The notes below the pieces were generated by a model that made no database searches, was not told the DNA's origin, and saw only the letters and a list, made by a program, of their open reading frames with translations. The position numbers and the translations under genes are program-made. From Thiobacillus sp. (GTDB lineage Bacteria; Pseudomonadota; Gammaproteobacteria; Burkholderiales; Thiobacillaceae): a stretch of 43,497 nt of DNA. Shown piece after piece: positions 33,915-43,497 of this stretch; position 1 is the stretch's first letter, and each line of letters starts with the position of its first letter. The stretch spans positions 1 through 43,497 of the forward strand of contig JAUXRY010000006.1 in the NCBI GenBank assembly GCA_030679915.1, in the 5' to 3' direction.

Positions 33915-33937
33915 TCATACCAATAATATTGGTATGA
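33915..33937. promoter_or_regulatory. Perfect 11-bp inverted repeat, operator-like
   Basis: TCATACCAATA (33915-33925) and TATTGGTATGA (33927-33937) are exact reverse complements with one base between. The size, symmetry and A+T-rich centre fit a dimeric repressor operator (for example GntR- or TetR-like), and no T-run follows, so it is not a standard terminator. It lies 25 bases after the lipoprotein gene and 270 bases before the SCP2-like gene. The rest of the 318-base gap 33891-34208 holds no gene that I can support; a TTGACA at 34105-34110 is a possible -35 but its -10 is poor. Confidence 0.5.
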
Positions 33938-34208
33938 TGCCAAATCGAAGCAAGTCGATTAGATTCGGCCCGGGGTTGAGGCAACAGCGATTTATGCTCA
34001 ACGCCATTTTCGTATTCAAGCTGAATCGATAGGAACATTAGCCAGCCTGTTGGTACTTTAGTTTGGAACTTGGTTGTAGGGTCTTGTACAAAAGAAGTAC
34101 TACATTGACAAGCTGTTATCCAATAATTAACGTTGTGCACGGATGACACTTTCCATGTAAATAATAAAACCAAGCAGTTATCCCATTATTCATAAAGGAG
34201 GAGCACAC

Positions 34209-34718
34209 ATGAAACACGCATCTATCGCCCTAGCCACCTTGGCTTTTTTAGCAACCACAGCACATGCCGCACCAGCAATGATGTCAGTCGAATGGACCGC
34301 ACAAGCGTGCGATGCCTGGAACAAGGATTCCGACCTGACCACCGGCCTGGCTGACAAATGGATCAAGAACGATGCAAATCGCGGCTACAAGATCATCCAT
34401 TTGTATCGCACCGAATGCGGTGAAACGACGCAGACCGAGATGAAAATCGTACCCAAGGACGGCAAAGCCCAATGTGTTTATGGCGGCGCGGTTCAAAATG
34501 CCAAGATGGACTATGCGGTTGACTACACAATGCATGCCACCACGGCGCGTTGGGACGAAATGGGTGCTGGCGAATATGGCCCCATGAAGGCCATGATGTT
34601 TGGACGCCTCAAGTTCAGCGGCCCCAAAGTGGAAGCAATGACCGTCATGGGTCCCTTTGAAGCCTTCCTGCGTCTCCCGGGAAAAATCCCAGGTGACAAG
34701 GCTTGCCCTGCCAAGTAA
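34209..34718 (+). CDS. Exported SCP2-like protein
   Basis: A 169-residue periplasmic protein. A signal peptide (MKHASIALATLAFLATTAHA) is followed by a domain resembling SCP2 sterol-carrier folds: KIVPKDGKAQCVYGG, MDYAVDYTMHATTARW, GEYGPMKAMMFGRLKFSG and VMGPFEAFLRLPG fit the strand-helix order in which the GPMKAMMFGRLKFSG-like helix closes a lipid-binding tunnel. Four cysteines in the mature part could form disulfides. It may carry a hydrophobic ligand in the periplasm. AAAGGAGGAG at 34193-34202 is a near-perfect ribosome binding site 6-7 bases from the ATG, the strongest in the window, so high expression is likely. A strong terminator follows. Confidence 0.82.
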   Translation: MKHASIALATLAFLATTAHAAPAMMSVEWTAQACDAWNKDSDLTTGLADKWIKNDANRGYKIIHLYRTECGETTQTEMKIVPKDGKAQCVYGGAVQNAKMDYAVDYTMHATTARWDEMGAGEYGPMKAMMFGRLKFSGPKVEAMTVMGPFEAFLRLPGKIPGDKACPAK

Positions 34719-34742
34719 GTCGGTAGTTGGTTTTTAGTGTCG

Positions 34743-34774
34743 AAAAAAAGCCGGGAGATATCCCGGCTTTTTTT
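34743..34774. terminator. Bidirectional rho-independent terminator
   Basis: A perfect 14-bp stem, AAAAAAAGCCGGGA (34743-34756) and TCCCGGCTTTTTTT (34761-34774), closes the loop GATA. It has a G+C core and a seven-base T-run on both strands, so it can end the plus-strand SCP2-like transcript and the convergent minus-strand SlyD-like transcript. Confidence 0.93.
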
Positions 34775-34793
34775 GATCCGGACTACCCACAGG

Positions 34794-35279
34794 CTAGTGG
34801 ACTGTTCCGGTTTGAACATCGAGCGGGCGTCCGTTACGGATTTCCTCGGGCGTGGCCTCGCGCATGTCCATGATATTGACCAGGCAAGTCACACTCTGCC
34901 CGGCCAACGAAGGATTTCCATCCAATGTGAGTTTGCCGTCTTCGATTGCCGTGACGTAAAAGACCTTGGTTTCTCCCGATGCATTTTCAAACATGACCTC
35001 CGCGCCGAGACGCTGGAACTGCGGCGGCACATTATCAATATCGTCCGTGAACACCAGGCTCTCGTCGCGCAAGCCATACCCCTCTTCAGGCGTCAGCTTG
35101 ATTTCGAGTCGCTCACCCACCTTGCGGCCCGAAACAGCCGATTCGATCGCGGGCAAAATACCGCTGTTGGCACCCTGGACATAGCCAACCGGAATATCGT
35201 ACTGCTCGACGACCATGCCGCGCTCGTCAAGAATGGAATAGGTGATGTATACAAGGGTGTTTTGTGTAACGGTCGTCAT
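34794..35279 (-). CDS. SlyD-like FKBP-type prolyl isomerase
   Basis: A 161-residue cytoplasmic peptidyl-prolyl cis-trans isomerase and chaperone of the SlyD/SlpA group. FKBP segments are present (VYITYSILDERGMVVEQ, YVQGANSGILPAIESAVSG, KVGERLEIKLTPEEGYG), with the flap insert domain (about 75-130: FTDDIDNVPPQFQRLGAEV, YVTAIEDGKLTLDGNPSLAGQ) and the closing strand VNIMDMREATPEEI. The C-terminal His/Cys-rich tail of E. coli SlyD is missing (it ends QTGTVH), so nickel storage is not expected. It is a single gene with a terminator behind it, divergent from pgi. Confidence 0.88.
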   Translation of the reverse strand: MTTVTQNTLVYITYSILDERGMVVEQYDIPVGYVQGANSGILPAIESAVSGRKVGERLEIKLTPEEGYGLRDESLVFTDDIDNVPPQFQRLGAEVMFENASGETKVFYVTAIEDGKLTLDGNPSLAGQSVTCLVNIMDMREATPEEIRNGRPLDVQTGTVH

Positions 35280-35358
35280 ACGGTCTCATCCATTTTCATC
35301 AAAAAACGCTGCAAAAATGCGGTTTGGCGTTTACGCAACGCGCTTATGATACCTTCGT

Positions 35359-37027
<1,669 letters not shown>

Positions 37028-37038
<11 letters not shown>

Positions 37039-38467
37039 CGCGTACCCGGTAGGTGAGCGTTGTCCTGCCCTCAGCAGGCACTTTCACCTGCCATTCGGCG
37101 ACGCCTGACGCGGCCTTGGTGTGCGCTTGTGACTCACTCACGATGCTCCAGTCGCCCGGCATAGGCTCACGCACCGTGACCGTCACGGCTTCCGGCTTGG
37201 CATTTTTCAGAACGATTTCATACGCCGACTCAAACACATAATTGGTGGTGGTGCTGCCACCCAGTTTCTTAAAGTCCGTCTGTTTCTTGTCAGCAGTCAC
37301 ATCAAAGGCATCACCCAGCTTGAGGCGTACGGTTTCGTTCTTCGGCGTATGGTCGATGCGATCCTCGCCGACAAACTGCGCATTGCCCTGGCTGTCTTTC
37401 TTGTATATGCGGATGATGCCTTTAGGCAATGGGATGCCCAGCCCCTCTCCCTTGTTGTTGAACTCGACGAACACCCCGACTTTCATTTTCTGGCCCAGAT
37501 CGCCGTGCTGCCCGGAGTAGTAATAGTTCTCGCCAGTCAGTAGATACTCCTTTTTCACCGGCACTTGGGCCGCCGACATCAGGGCAACCTGCTTGGTCTG
37601 GTTCTCCTTCAGCATGGTCGGACGTTGCAACGTGTAGAGGTGGTATTCGAATAGCGACTCCTGCTGCATTTCGGCTGTATCGGCCTTGGCCGCCATCGTC
37701 ATCACCGAACGCGGTAGCGGCTGAGCATCGCGCACCCGATTGAGGTCGCCCGCCACCAATTGCAGCTTGGCATTCGGATAGGCCGCCCCACTCTCGTTGG
37801 TCAACGTTACCCATCCATTCAAATCCAGTCGATCATCACTGGCATTCAGTTCGGCTACATAATCAGCACGCCAGGACAGGCCGCCCGTCAGATAGGACAA
37901 CTCCAGGTTTTGAGGCCCTGCTTTTGCATTAACCAGCGAAATGACCAGCGTAGGTTTGTCGCGCAGGGTATCGGGCACACTGGAAAATGCCAGTCGGCCC
38001 GGCACACCGGTTTCGATACGATCAGCAAACTTGAGTACCACCCCGTTGTTGGTCGAGAGCACAACAGCAGTCTCGCGCGTTTCGACCCCGGTAGTGGGAT
38101 GGCTACGGATAACGCTGACTTCGCGTCCGATATATTTTTCAAGCATTTTTTGTGGCGTCAGTAAATCAAAATCGAAATTCTGCTCTTGTAGCCTGAAACC
38201 GCCCGGGTTCGTCAGGTTACGCAACTGTGCCGTCTCGGGTCGCATTTGCGCAGACACCTCGCGCCATGCCAGTTGATTGGCGCCCGTATCCAGACTGACT
38301 CGCCGTGCATCCTTGATCAGCGCCAGGTTATCGTTGTAAATGGTGACAGCCACACTATGCTGGTCAGATGCAGTGCTGACGGTCTCGTCATTCGACGCTC
38401 CCCACGCCTGGCTGACTGCCAGCACCAATCCAGCGACCGTTGCTCTCGTCAATATTAAATTCGTCAT
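37028..38467 (-). CDS. Exported DUF4139-family protein
   Basis: A 479-residue protein of unknown function with a signal peptide (MTNLILTRATVAGLVLAVSQAWGA). The family traits are visible: an N-terminal strand block VAVTIYNDNLALIKDARRVSL, LELSYLTGGLSWRADYVAELN, and a C-terminal immunoglobulin-like region with YEIVLKNAKPEAVTVTVREPMPGDW and TLTYRVRVRY. These match DUF4139 (with the matching N-terminal DUF4140-like part). It is periplasmic by prediction. Start 38467 begins the signal peptide and has GGGAGACAGG just upstream; a reading from 38524 only adds a leader. Its end overlaps pgi by 11 bases on the opposite strand. Confidence 0.88.
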
Positions 38468-38578
38468 CCTGTCTCCCATTCCGTAATAATCCATAAAATC
38501 CACGCTGCATGATGACCGATTCATCCCAAAAATGGTTCGCGGCGCTAGAATGAACGTACCACTATTGTTGTAATCAAC

Positions 38579-39871
38579 ATGACCTCTGACGATCCCCTTC
38601 CATCACGCATCATCGGTGGCGGTATAAATACGGTCGATTCCGACCAGCCCGTTGTTGTGACCCATATGCTGGGCATCGACAATCACGATCCGGTTCGGGA
38701 GGAGGCATTGCGCGCACGCTTCCTGACATTCGACCCCTTGTTCGACGCCGCTTCCAACCTGGTTGCACATCAGCTGGTACTGCGTGGCCGAACCACCGTA
38801 GCCGATGCCCCGCCAGAGCTTCGCCAGATGGAAGAGGACATGCTATTGACTGGCCTTTACTCGCTGACCCATGATGGTTTAACCGGCAAGCTGCCGTTAC
38901 TGGTCCGTATCAGTGACGGCATTCTTTTCAGTGATGTCCCACAACAACTGAATCACCGACAAGTGATCTGGTTAGTCAACATTAATAACGAGCAGCAACT
39001 GGCGCGCTCACTTGTTCTTCAGGACGCTGGACTTAATTTTTGCCCGACGTACACTCCCAACAACAGCATCATCAAGGACAGCATTTCCGTTTGGCGATTC
39101 CTCGCCTGCCACGTCGACGACACACCGCCCACGGTTTCTTCGCACCTGATTGTAGAGGGTGTCCGACACGCACAAAGCCAGTCGATCTGGCCTGAGAATT
39201 CCTGGTTCAAGGGCAGTTTTTTTTCGGGTGAAACCCAGCCTTCCGACAATACCCACGATCAGTTCATACAACTGGAGCTACTGGCTATCGCATTGGGACA
39301 GTCCACCAACACACTCATTCAGTTTTTCCGTTTGAACACGGACATGACGCCACGCCTGCTTGCCATCGCAAACTCACAAGTCGGGGGGTTGAGTCGCCCT
39401 GCCGAGTCAGCCATTCATGCCCTTGTCATGCTGGGTCCACAACGCGCCAGTCGGGTTGCTATATTGCTGGCACTCACTGGAGCCCATCCTACTGATGCAA
39501 CCCGCCATTACGCCGTAACCGCACTCACGCGGGCACTGTTCATGGGGAAAATTACCCGTCTGGGGGCACCTGCCGAGAACGCAGCCGCTGCTTTTGAGAT
39601 TGGCCTGCTCTCAACCGCCTCGCATGCGCTATCCATTCCGGAAGAAACCTTGATCCGAAAATTGCGGCTGTCTACAACCACAGCGCGTGCATTGAGTGCG
39701 CACCGCACGCCCGAAGGCACAATGCTTCAACTGGCACACGCCTGCGAAAATAACGACGGTGAGATCCTGGCGACGTATGCCCAACAATTGGGCGTGCCAT
39801 TGCATCAAATTTCCGTGGCCTATCTGGATGCCCTGATTGCAGCCTCTGCCCTCGACGCTGCCCTGCATTAA
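38579..39871 (+). CDS. EAL-like/HDOD protein (YuxH type)
   Basis: A 430-residue cytoplasmic signalling protein of the type that joins an EAL-like domain with an HDOD domain. The first half keeps the EAL shape (LTFDPLFDAASNLVAHQLVLRG, then WFKGSFFSGETQP, the usual YFQGYFFSxP end) but has no EAL motif and none of the metal-binding aspartate pair, so phosphodiesterase activity is not expected. The second half (about 215-400) is helical like HDOD (QLELLAIALGQSTNTLIQFFRLN, SAIHALVMLGPQRASRVAILL), also without a metal site. Proteins of this group act as c-di-GMP effectors or scaffolds in other bacteria. It is divergent from the DUF4139 gene with a 111-base gap. Confidence 0.82.
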   Translation: MTSDDPLPSRIIGGGINTVDSDQPVVVTHMLGIDNHDPVREEALRARFLTFDPLFDAASNLVAHQLVLRGRTTVADAPPELRQMEEDMLLTGLYSLTHDGLTGKLPLLVRISDGILFSDVPQQLNHRQVIWLVNINNEQQLARSLVLQDAGLNFCPTYTPNNSIIKDSISVWRFLACHVDDTPPTVSSHLIVEGVRHAQSQSIWPENSWFKGSFFSGETQPSDNTHDQFIQLELLAIALGQSTNTLIQFFRLNTDMTPRLLAIANSQVGGLSRPAESAIHALVMLGPQRASRVAILLALTGAHPTDATRHYAVTALTRALFMGKITRLGAPAENAAAAFEIGLLSTASHALSIPEETLIRKLRLSTTTARALSAHRTPEGTMLQLAHACENNDGEILATYAQQLGVPLHQISVAYLDALIAASALDAALH

Positions 39872-39945
39872 CTATCGCAGCGTATTTGATTTAAGGAAAA
39901 CCAGCAGGCAGCGTAAAATGGCGGTTTTCCTGAACCGCCTGCTCC

Positions 39946-40722
39946 ATGCGCCCTACCCTGGTTTTCGACATTGAAACCATTCCCGACCTCGCCGGGTTCG
40001 CCGCTGTCAACGGCATAGACGAAACGTCGCTTCCGCAAGCTGAGCTCGCCGAAATGACCTTGCTCGCCCGCCGCCAAAAAACCGGCAGTGACTTCATGCC
40101 TCATCACTTGCATCGAATCGTTGCCATTTCTTGTGTGCTGCGTAGCGGCGACCAACTCAAAGTGTGGTCGCTTGGCGAGCCCGACAGCAGCGAAGCCGAA
40201 CTGATCCAGCGCTTCTACGACGGCATCGAACGTTACTCGCCCCAGCTTGTTTCCTGGAACGGCGGCGGCTTTGACCTGCCGGTACTGCATTACCGCAGCC
40301 TGATTCATGGCGTGGCCGCAGCGCGCTACTGGGACTGGGGTGACGACGACAAGGAATTCAAGTGGAACAACTACCTGTCGCGCTACCACACCCGACATCT
40401 CGATCTGATGGACGTGCTGGCGATGTTTCAGGCGCGCGCCAATGCCCCGCTCGATCAGATGGCCAAGCTGTGTGGTTTTCCCGGCAAGCTAGGGATGGAT
40501 GGCTCGAAAGTGCTGGAGGCCTACCAGAACGGTGATATCGAGGGCATCCGCAATTATTGCGAAACCGATGTCATGAACACCTGGCTGGTTTATCTGCGTT
40601 TTCAGAAAATGCGCGGCACGCTAAGCGAGTCCGCCTACGCAGCCGAGATCGAACTGGCACGCAGCACTGTGACGGAGCACGACGCGCCGCACTGGCAAGA
40701 GTTTCTGGCGGCCTGGGCATGA
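39946..40722 (+). CDS. DEDDy 3'-5' exonuclease, PolB-exonuclease like
   Basis: A 258-residue predicted nuclease related to the proofreading domain of DNA polymerase B (PF10108-type). The DEDDy acids are visible: DIE at 8-10 (FDIETIP), Asp110 in NGGGFDLPVL, and YCETD with Tyr204 and Asp208; RHLDLMDVL at about 150-158 is also typical. It should degrade single-stranded nucleic acid ends in the cytoplasm, but its physiological role is not known. The last 4 bases overlap the start of rlmD (ATGA), so the two are co-translated. The start has no clear Shine-Dalgarno sequence. Confidence 0.9.
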   Translation: MRPTLVFDIETIPDLAGFAAVNGIDETSLPQAELAEMTLLARRQKTGSDFMPHHLHRIVAISCVLRSGDQLKVWSLGEPDSSEAELIQRFYDGIERYSPQLVSWNGGGFDLPVLHYRSLIHGVAAARYWDWGDDDKEFKWNNYLSRYHTRHLDLMDVLAMFQARANAPLDQMAKLCGFPGKLGMDGSKVLEAYQNGDIEGIRNYCETDVMNTWLVYLRFQKMRGTLSESAYAAEIELARSTVTEHDAPHWQEFLAAWA

Positions 40723-42017
40723 ACGAAATTGTTGACATTCTGTCCCTCGACCACGAGGGGCATGGCATCGCACGTATCGACGGCAAGGTCACCTTTGTGG
40801 ATGACGCATTGGCGGGCGAGCGTGCGGAAATCACCGTTTATCGCAAACACGCCAAATACAACTCGGCCCACGCCGTCTCCATCCTCAAATCCAGCGCACA
40901 ACGCACCACGCCCCGCTGCCAATACTTCGGCCGCTGCGGCGGCTGCTCGATGCAGCATCTGGAAGCCAGCGCACAAGTCGCGGCCAAGCAGCGCGTACTG
41001 GAAGAAAACCTCGCCCGCATCGGCAAGGTCACACCCGACGTCGTGATGCGTCCCCTGCATGGCCCCAGCTGGGGTTATCGCACCCGGGCACGGATGTCCG
41101 CCCGCTTTGTCGACAAAAAAGGCTGCGTGCTGGTGGGCTTTCGGGAGAAGCGTTCCAGCTTTATCACCGACATGTCGAGCTGTGAAGTGCTCACGCCCGA
41201 CGTATCGGCGCTGATCCAGCCCTTGCGTGACATGATGGTTCACCTGTCGAATGCATCCCGTATCCCGCAGGTTGAAATCGCGGTGGGCGAGCACATCACC
41301 GTCTTGCTGTTCCGACTGCTTGAACCCTGGTCTGACGACGATAGGGCCATCGTGCGCAGCTTCGCCGAGCAGCACCAGATCCAAATCTGGGAGCAGTCAA
41401 AAGGCCCCGATACCGTGAAGCCTTTTTGGCCCGACATTGCTCCCGAGTTAAGTTACAGCCTGCCTGAGTTCGGTCTCACCATGCCGTTCCGGCCAACTGA
41501 CTTCACGCAGGTCAACGTCGCCATCAATCGCGCGTTGGTGAGTCGTGCGATTAGGTTGCTGCAACCTAAGGCCGGCGAACGCATCGCCGATATGTTTTGC
41601 GGGCTGGGCAACTTCTCTTTGCCCATTGCGACCAGTGGTGCCGAAGTAATCGGTATTGAAGGGAGCCCGGAACTGGTTGCCCGTGCGCGTGAAAATGCAC
41701 TACGCAACAAGCTTCCTAACGCACACTTCGTGGTCGACAACCTGTTCGAAATGACAGCGGAAAAATATTCCACGCTCGGTCATATCGACAAGCTTCTGAT
41801 CGACCCGCCGCGCAGCGGTGCAGCTGAACTCGTCAAATCCCTGCCGGACAGCGGAGCACCCCATCGCATTGTTTATATCTCGTGCGACGCTGCCACCCTG
41901 GCCCGCGATGCTGGCGAGCTTTGCCACAATAAAGGTTACCGGCTCGAGGCGGCCGGGGTGGCCAACATGTTCCCGCACACCGCGCATGTCGAGTCGATCG
42001 CCCTGTTCGAACGATAA
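40719..42017 (+). CDS. rlmD: 23S rRNA (uracil-5-)-methyltransferase RlmD
   Basis: A 432-residue enzyme that methylates U1939 of 23S rRNA with S-adenosylmethionine. An N-terminal TRAM domain (about 1-58) leads into the Fe-S cluster ligands Cys67, Cys73 and Cys76 (CQYFGRCGGC) with the fourth at Cys154 (MSSCEVL). The methyltransferase fold has the SAM-binding DMFCGLGNFSLP (290-301), DPPRSGA (361-367) and the catalytic Cys388 in YISCDAATLARD. Length and all four Fe-S cysteines match RlmD better than RlmC or TrmA. The start at 40719 is fixed by the TRAM domain; the frame is open upstream only because of overlap with the exonuclease gene. Confidence 0.93.
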   Translation: MNEIVDILSLDHEGHGIARIDGKVTFVDDALAGERAEITVYRKHAKYNSAHAVSILKSSAQRTTPRCQYFGRCGGCSMQHLEASAQVAAKQRVLEENLARIGKVTPDVVMRPLHGPSWGYRTRARMSARFVDKKGCVLVGFREKRSSFITDMSSCEVLTPDVSALIQPLRDMMVHLSNASRIPQVEIAVGEHITVLLFRLLEPWSDDDRAIVRSFAEQHQIQIWEQSKGPDTVKPFWPDIAPELSYSLPEFGLTMPFRPTDFTQVNVAINRALVSRAIRLLQPKAGERIADMFCGLGNFSLPIATSGAEVIGIEGSPELVARARENALRNKLPNAHFVVDNLFEMTAEKYSTLGHIDKLLIDPPRSGAAELVKSLPDSGAPHRIVYISCDAATLARDAGELCHNKGYRLEAAGVANMFPHTAHVESIALFER

Positions 42018-42068
42018 ATTTTGCTGCTAATCCATTAAAATTGCCCACTTAACTCAACTCAAACCATC

Positions 42069-43298
42069 ATGGCACTCATCGTACAAAAATACGGCGGCAC
42101 CTCGGTCGGCAGCGTAGAGCGCATACGCGCAGTGGCTGAACGCGTGGCCAAATTCAAAATGCTTGGGCATCAGGTTGTGGTGGTGCTCTCCGCCATGTCC
42201 GGCGAAACCAACCGCTTGATTGGTCTGGCCAAGCAAATTCAGGCCACGCCCGATCCGCGCGAGCTGGACATGATGATCTCCACCGGTGAGCAGGTCACCA
42301 TTGCCCTGCTCGCGATGGCGCTGAAAGATTTAGGGCTGAAAGCCAAAAGCTACACCGGCGCACAAGTCCGCATCCTCACCGATGATGCTCACACCAAGGC
42401 GCGCATCCTCAGCATCGACGAAACCAATATGCGCCGCGACCTGGATTCCGGTCACGTGATTGTGGTGGCCGGCTTTCAGGGTGTCGACGAAAAAGGCAAC
42501 ATCACCACGCTGGGTCGTGGCGGCTCCGACACCACCGGCGTTGCACTGGCGGCTGCGCTCAAGGCTGACGAGTGTCAGATCTATACTGATGTCGATGGCG
42601 TCTACACGACCGACCCGCGCATCGTTCCAGAAGCGCGTCGACTCAAGACCATTACCTTCGAAGAAATGCTGGAAATGGCGAGTCTCGGATCCAAGGTGCT
42701 GCAACTCCGATCAGTCGAGTTCGCTGGCAAATACAAAGTCAAATTGCGTGTGCTGTCCAGCTTTCAGGAAGAAGGCGACGGCACACTGATCACATTCGAG
42801 GAAGACGACAAAATGGAACAGGCCATCATCTCCGGCATTGCGTTCAATCGCGACGAAGCCAAAATCACTGTGGTCGGCGTGCCCGATCAGCCCGGCGTCG
42901 CCTATCAGATCCTGGGCCCGGTTGCTGATGCCAATATCGACGTCGACATGATTGTGCAGAACGTGGGGCACTCCAAAACCACCGACTTCACCTTTACCGT
43001 GCACCGCAACGACTACGCCCGCGCGTTCGATATTGTCAAGGAAAAAGCCGCCAGCATTGGCGCCAGCGAAGTCACAGGCGACGACAAGATCGCCAAGGTG
43101 TCCATCGTCGGCGTCGGCATGCGCTCACACGTCGGTATCGCCCGCAAGATGTTCGAAACGCTGGCGAATGAAAACATCAACCTGCAAATGATATCCACTT
43201 CCGAAATCAAAATATCGGTCGTGGTTGAAGATAAATATCTTGAACTCGCCGTGCGCGCACTGCATCAGGCCTTCGAACTCGAGAAAGCCCCGGCTTAA
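42069..43298 (+). CDS. lysC: Aspartate kinase
   Basis: A 409-residue cytoplasmic enzyme catalysing the first step of the aspartate pathway to lysine, threonine and methionine. The kinase half shows KYGGTSVG (7-14), [14 protein letters not shown] (69-82), [16 protein letters not shown] (149-164) and [13 protein letters not shown] (172-184); two ACT domains follow (from about 265 and 345, with [20 protein letters not shown] and [18 protein letters not shown]), which are feedback sites for lysine and threonine. Length is standard for a monofunctional enzyme. The gene stands 51 bases after rlmD. No lysine riboswitch is seen in the short leader. A weak terminator and tRNA-Ser follow. Confidence 0.95.
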   Translation: MALIVQKYGGTSVGSVERIRAVAERVAKFKMLGHQVVVVLSAMSGETNRLIGLAKQIQATPDPRELDMMISTGEQVTIALLAMALKDLGLKAKSYTGAQVRILTDDAHTKARILSIDETNMRRDLDSGHVIVVAGFQGVDEKGNITTLGRGGSDTTGVALAAALKADECQIYTDVDGVYTTDPRIVPEARRLKTITFEEMLEMASLGSKVLQLRSVEFAGKYKVKLRVLSSFQEEGDGTLITFEEDDKMEQAIISGIAFNRDEAKITVVGVPDQPGVAYQILGPVADANIDVDMIVQNVGHSKTTDFTFTVHRNDYARAFDIVKEKAASIGASEVTGDDKIAKVSIVGVGMRSHVGIARKMFETLANENINLQMISTSEIKISVVVEDKYLELAVRALHQAFELEKAPA

Positions 43299-43309
43299 GG
43301 TGGCTTTCT
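43282..43309 (+). terminator. Weak hairpin after lysC
   Basis: AGAAAGCC (43282-43289) and GGCTTTCT (43302-43309) are perfect 8-bp arms around a 12-base loop that includes the lysC stop. No T-run follows, so this is a weak or pausing signal. Confidence 0.35.
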
Positions 43310-43341
43310 GCCGCGCATTCCTATACAATTCGCGGCGGTTC

Positions 43342-43435
43342 GGAGACGTGGCCGAGAGGTTGAAGGTACTCCCCTGCTAAGGGAGCATGCGGGCTTAAAC
43401 CTGCATCGAGGGTTCGAATCCCTCCGTCTCCGCCA
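43342..43435 (+). tRNA. tRNA-Ser(GCU)
   Basis: A 94-base tRNA with an encoded CCA end. The acceptor arms GGAGACG (43342-43348) and CGTCTCC (43425-43431) pair exactly, the discriminator is G and CCA follows (43433-43435). The D-arm GTGGCCGAGAGGTTGAAGG, the anticodon loop in CTCCCCTGCTAAGGGAG with anticodon GCT, a long variable arm (GCATGCGGGCTTAAACCTGC) as in class II serine tRNAs, and the T-arm GAGGGTTCGAATCCCTC are all clear. It reads AGC and AGU codons. TATACAAT at 43322-43329 may be its -10 region. Confidence 0.97.
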
Positions 43436-43449
43436 ATAACAATACAAGT

Positions 43450-43479
43450 TTGTGTCAGTCACGCGAAACTGCGTATAAT
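43450..43479 (+). promoter_or_regulatory. Promoter for a gene beyond the window
   Basis: TTGTGT (43450-43455) and a perfect TATAAT (43474-43479) are 18 bases apart, pointing rightward out of the window. The transcript would start near the last ten bases shown, so its gene lies outside. Confidence 0.55.
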
Positions 43480-43497
43480 GCGCATCCTTCAATGCGC

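Noticed and set aside
42018..42068. Lysine riboswitch before lysC
   Set aside because: The gap after rlmD is only 51 bases, too short for an L-box, and shows no suitable stems.

Overview
The window is a dense, mostly housekeeping stretch of a chromosome from a Gram-negative proteobacterium with a moderately high G+C content. The protein types (YoaA, RlmD, LysC, Pgi, SlyD-like, MlaE/MlaD, an iron FbpABC importer, class III cyclase) and their phrasing look betaproteobacterial, most like the sulfur- and iron-oxidising Nitrosomonadales (Thiobacillus, Sulfuricella or Gallionella relatives). That placement is from memory of protein families and is an inference. No phage, plasmid, rRNA or CRISPR feature was seen.

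Layout. 1-3.9 kb: a PhnD-like periplasmic binding protein overlaps a PAS/GGDEF/EAL membrane protein. 4.1-9.5 kb: YoaA helicase, a 193-bp MITE-like element flanked by TA, then an exported alpha/beta hydrolase overlapping a second GGDEF/EAL protein. 9.5-13.2 kb: an AarF/UbiB-type kinase, a helical amphipathic protein, an NlpC/P60 endopeptidase and an exported protein of unknown role. 13.3-19.7 kb: a Fur-type promoter, fbpABC for ferric iron import, and a hybrid sensor kinase directly behind it. 19.8-25.8 kb: SulP anion transporter with an additional C-terminal domain, a cupin, a cation/proton antiporter, a decayed copy of the cupin tail, and an aspartase gene whose 5' end is frameshifted.

26.0-30.9 kb (minus strand): an overlapping chain SH3 protein -> M48 protease -> CHASE2 adenylate cyclase -> class II cAMP phosphodiesterase, followed by a small gene split by a TAG codon. 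31.0-34.7 kb (plus strand): MlaE permease -> truncated, catalytically dead ABC-ATPase remnant -> MlaD -> lipoprotein, then an exported SCP2-like protein with a very strong ribosome binding site. 34.8-43.5 kb: SlyD-like isomerase, pgi, DUF4139 protein, EAL-like/HDOD protein, a DEDDy exonuclease overlapping rlmD, lysC, and tRNA-Ser(GCU).

The parts most worth a second look are (i) the Mla-type operon carrying a pseudo-ATPase in place of an ordinary MlaF; (ii) the operon that joins cAMP synthesis and cAMP hydrolysis to an envelope protease; (iii) the terminator-like hairpin over the fbpB start and the four-cysteine cluster in FbpC; (iv) the SulP C-terminal domain; and (v) three decayed or broken items (aspA 5' end, the TAG-split gene, the cupin remnant) clustered between 24.3 and 26.5 kb, which suggests a locally eroding segment.
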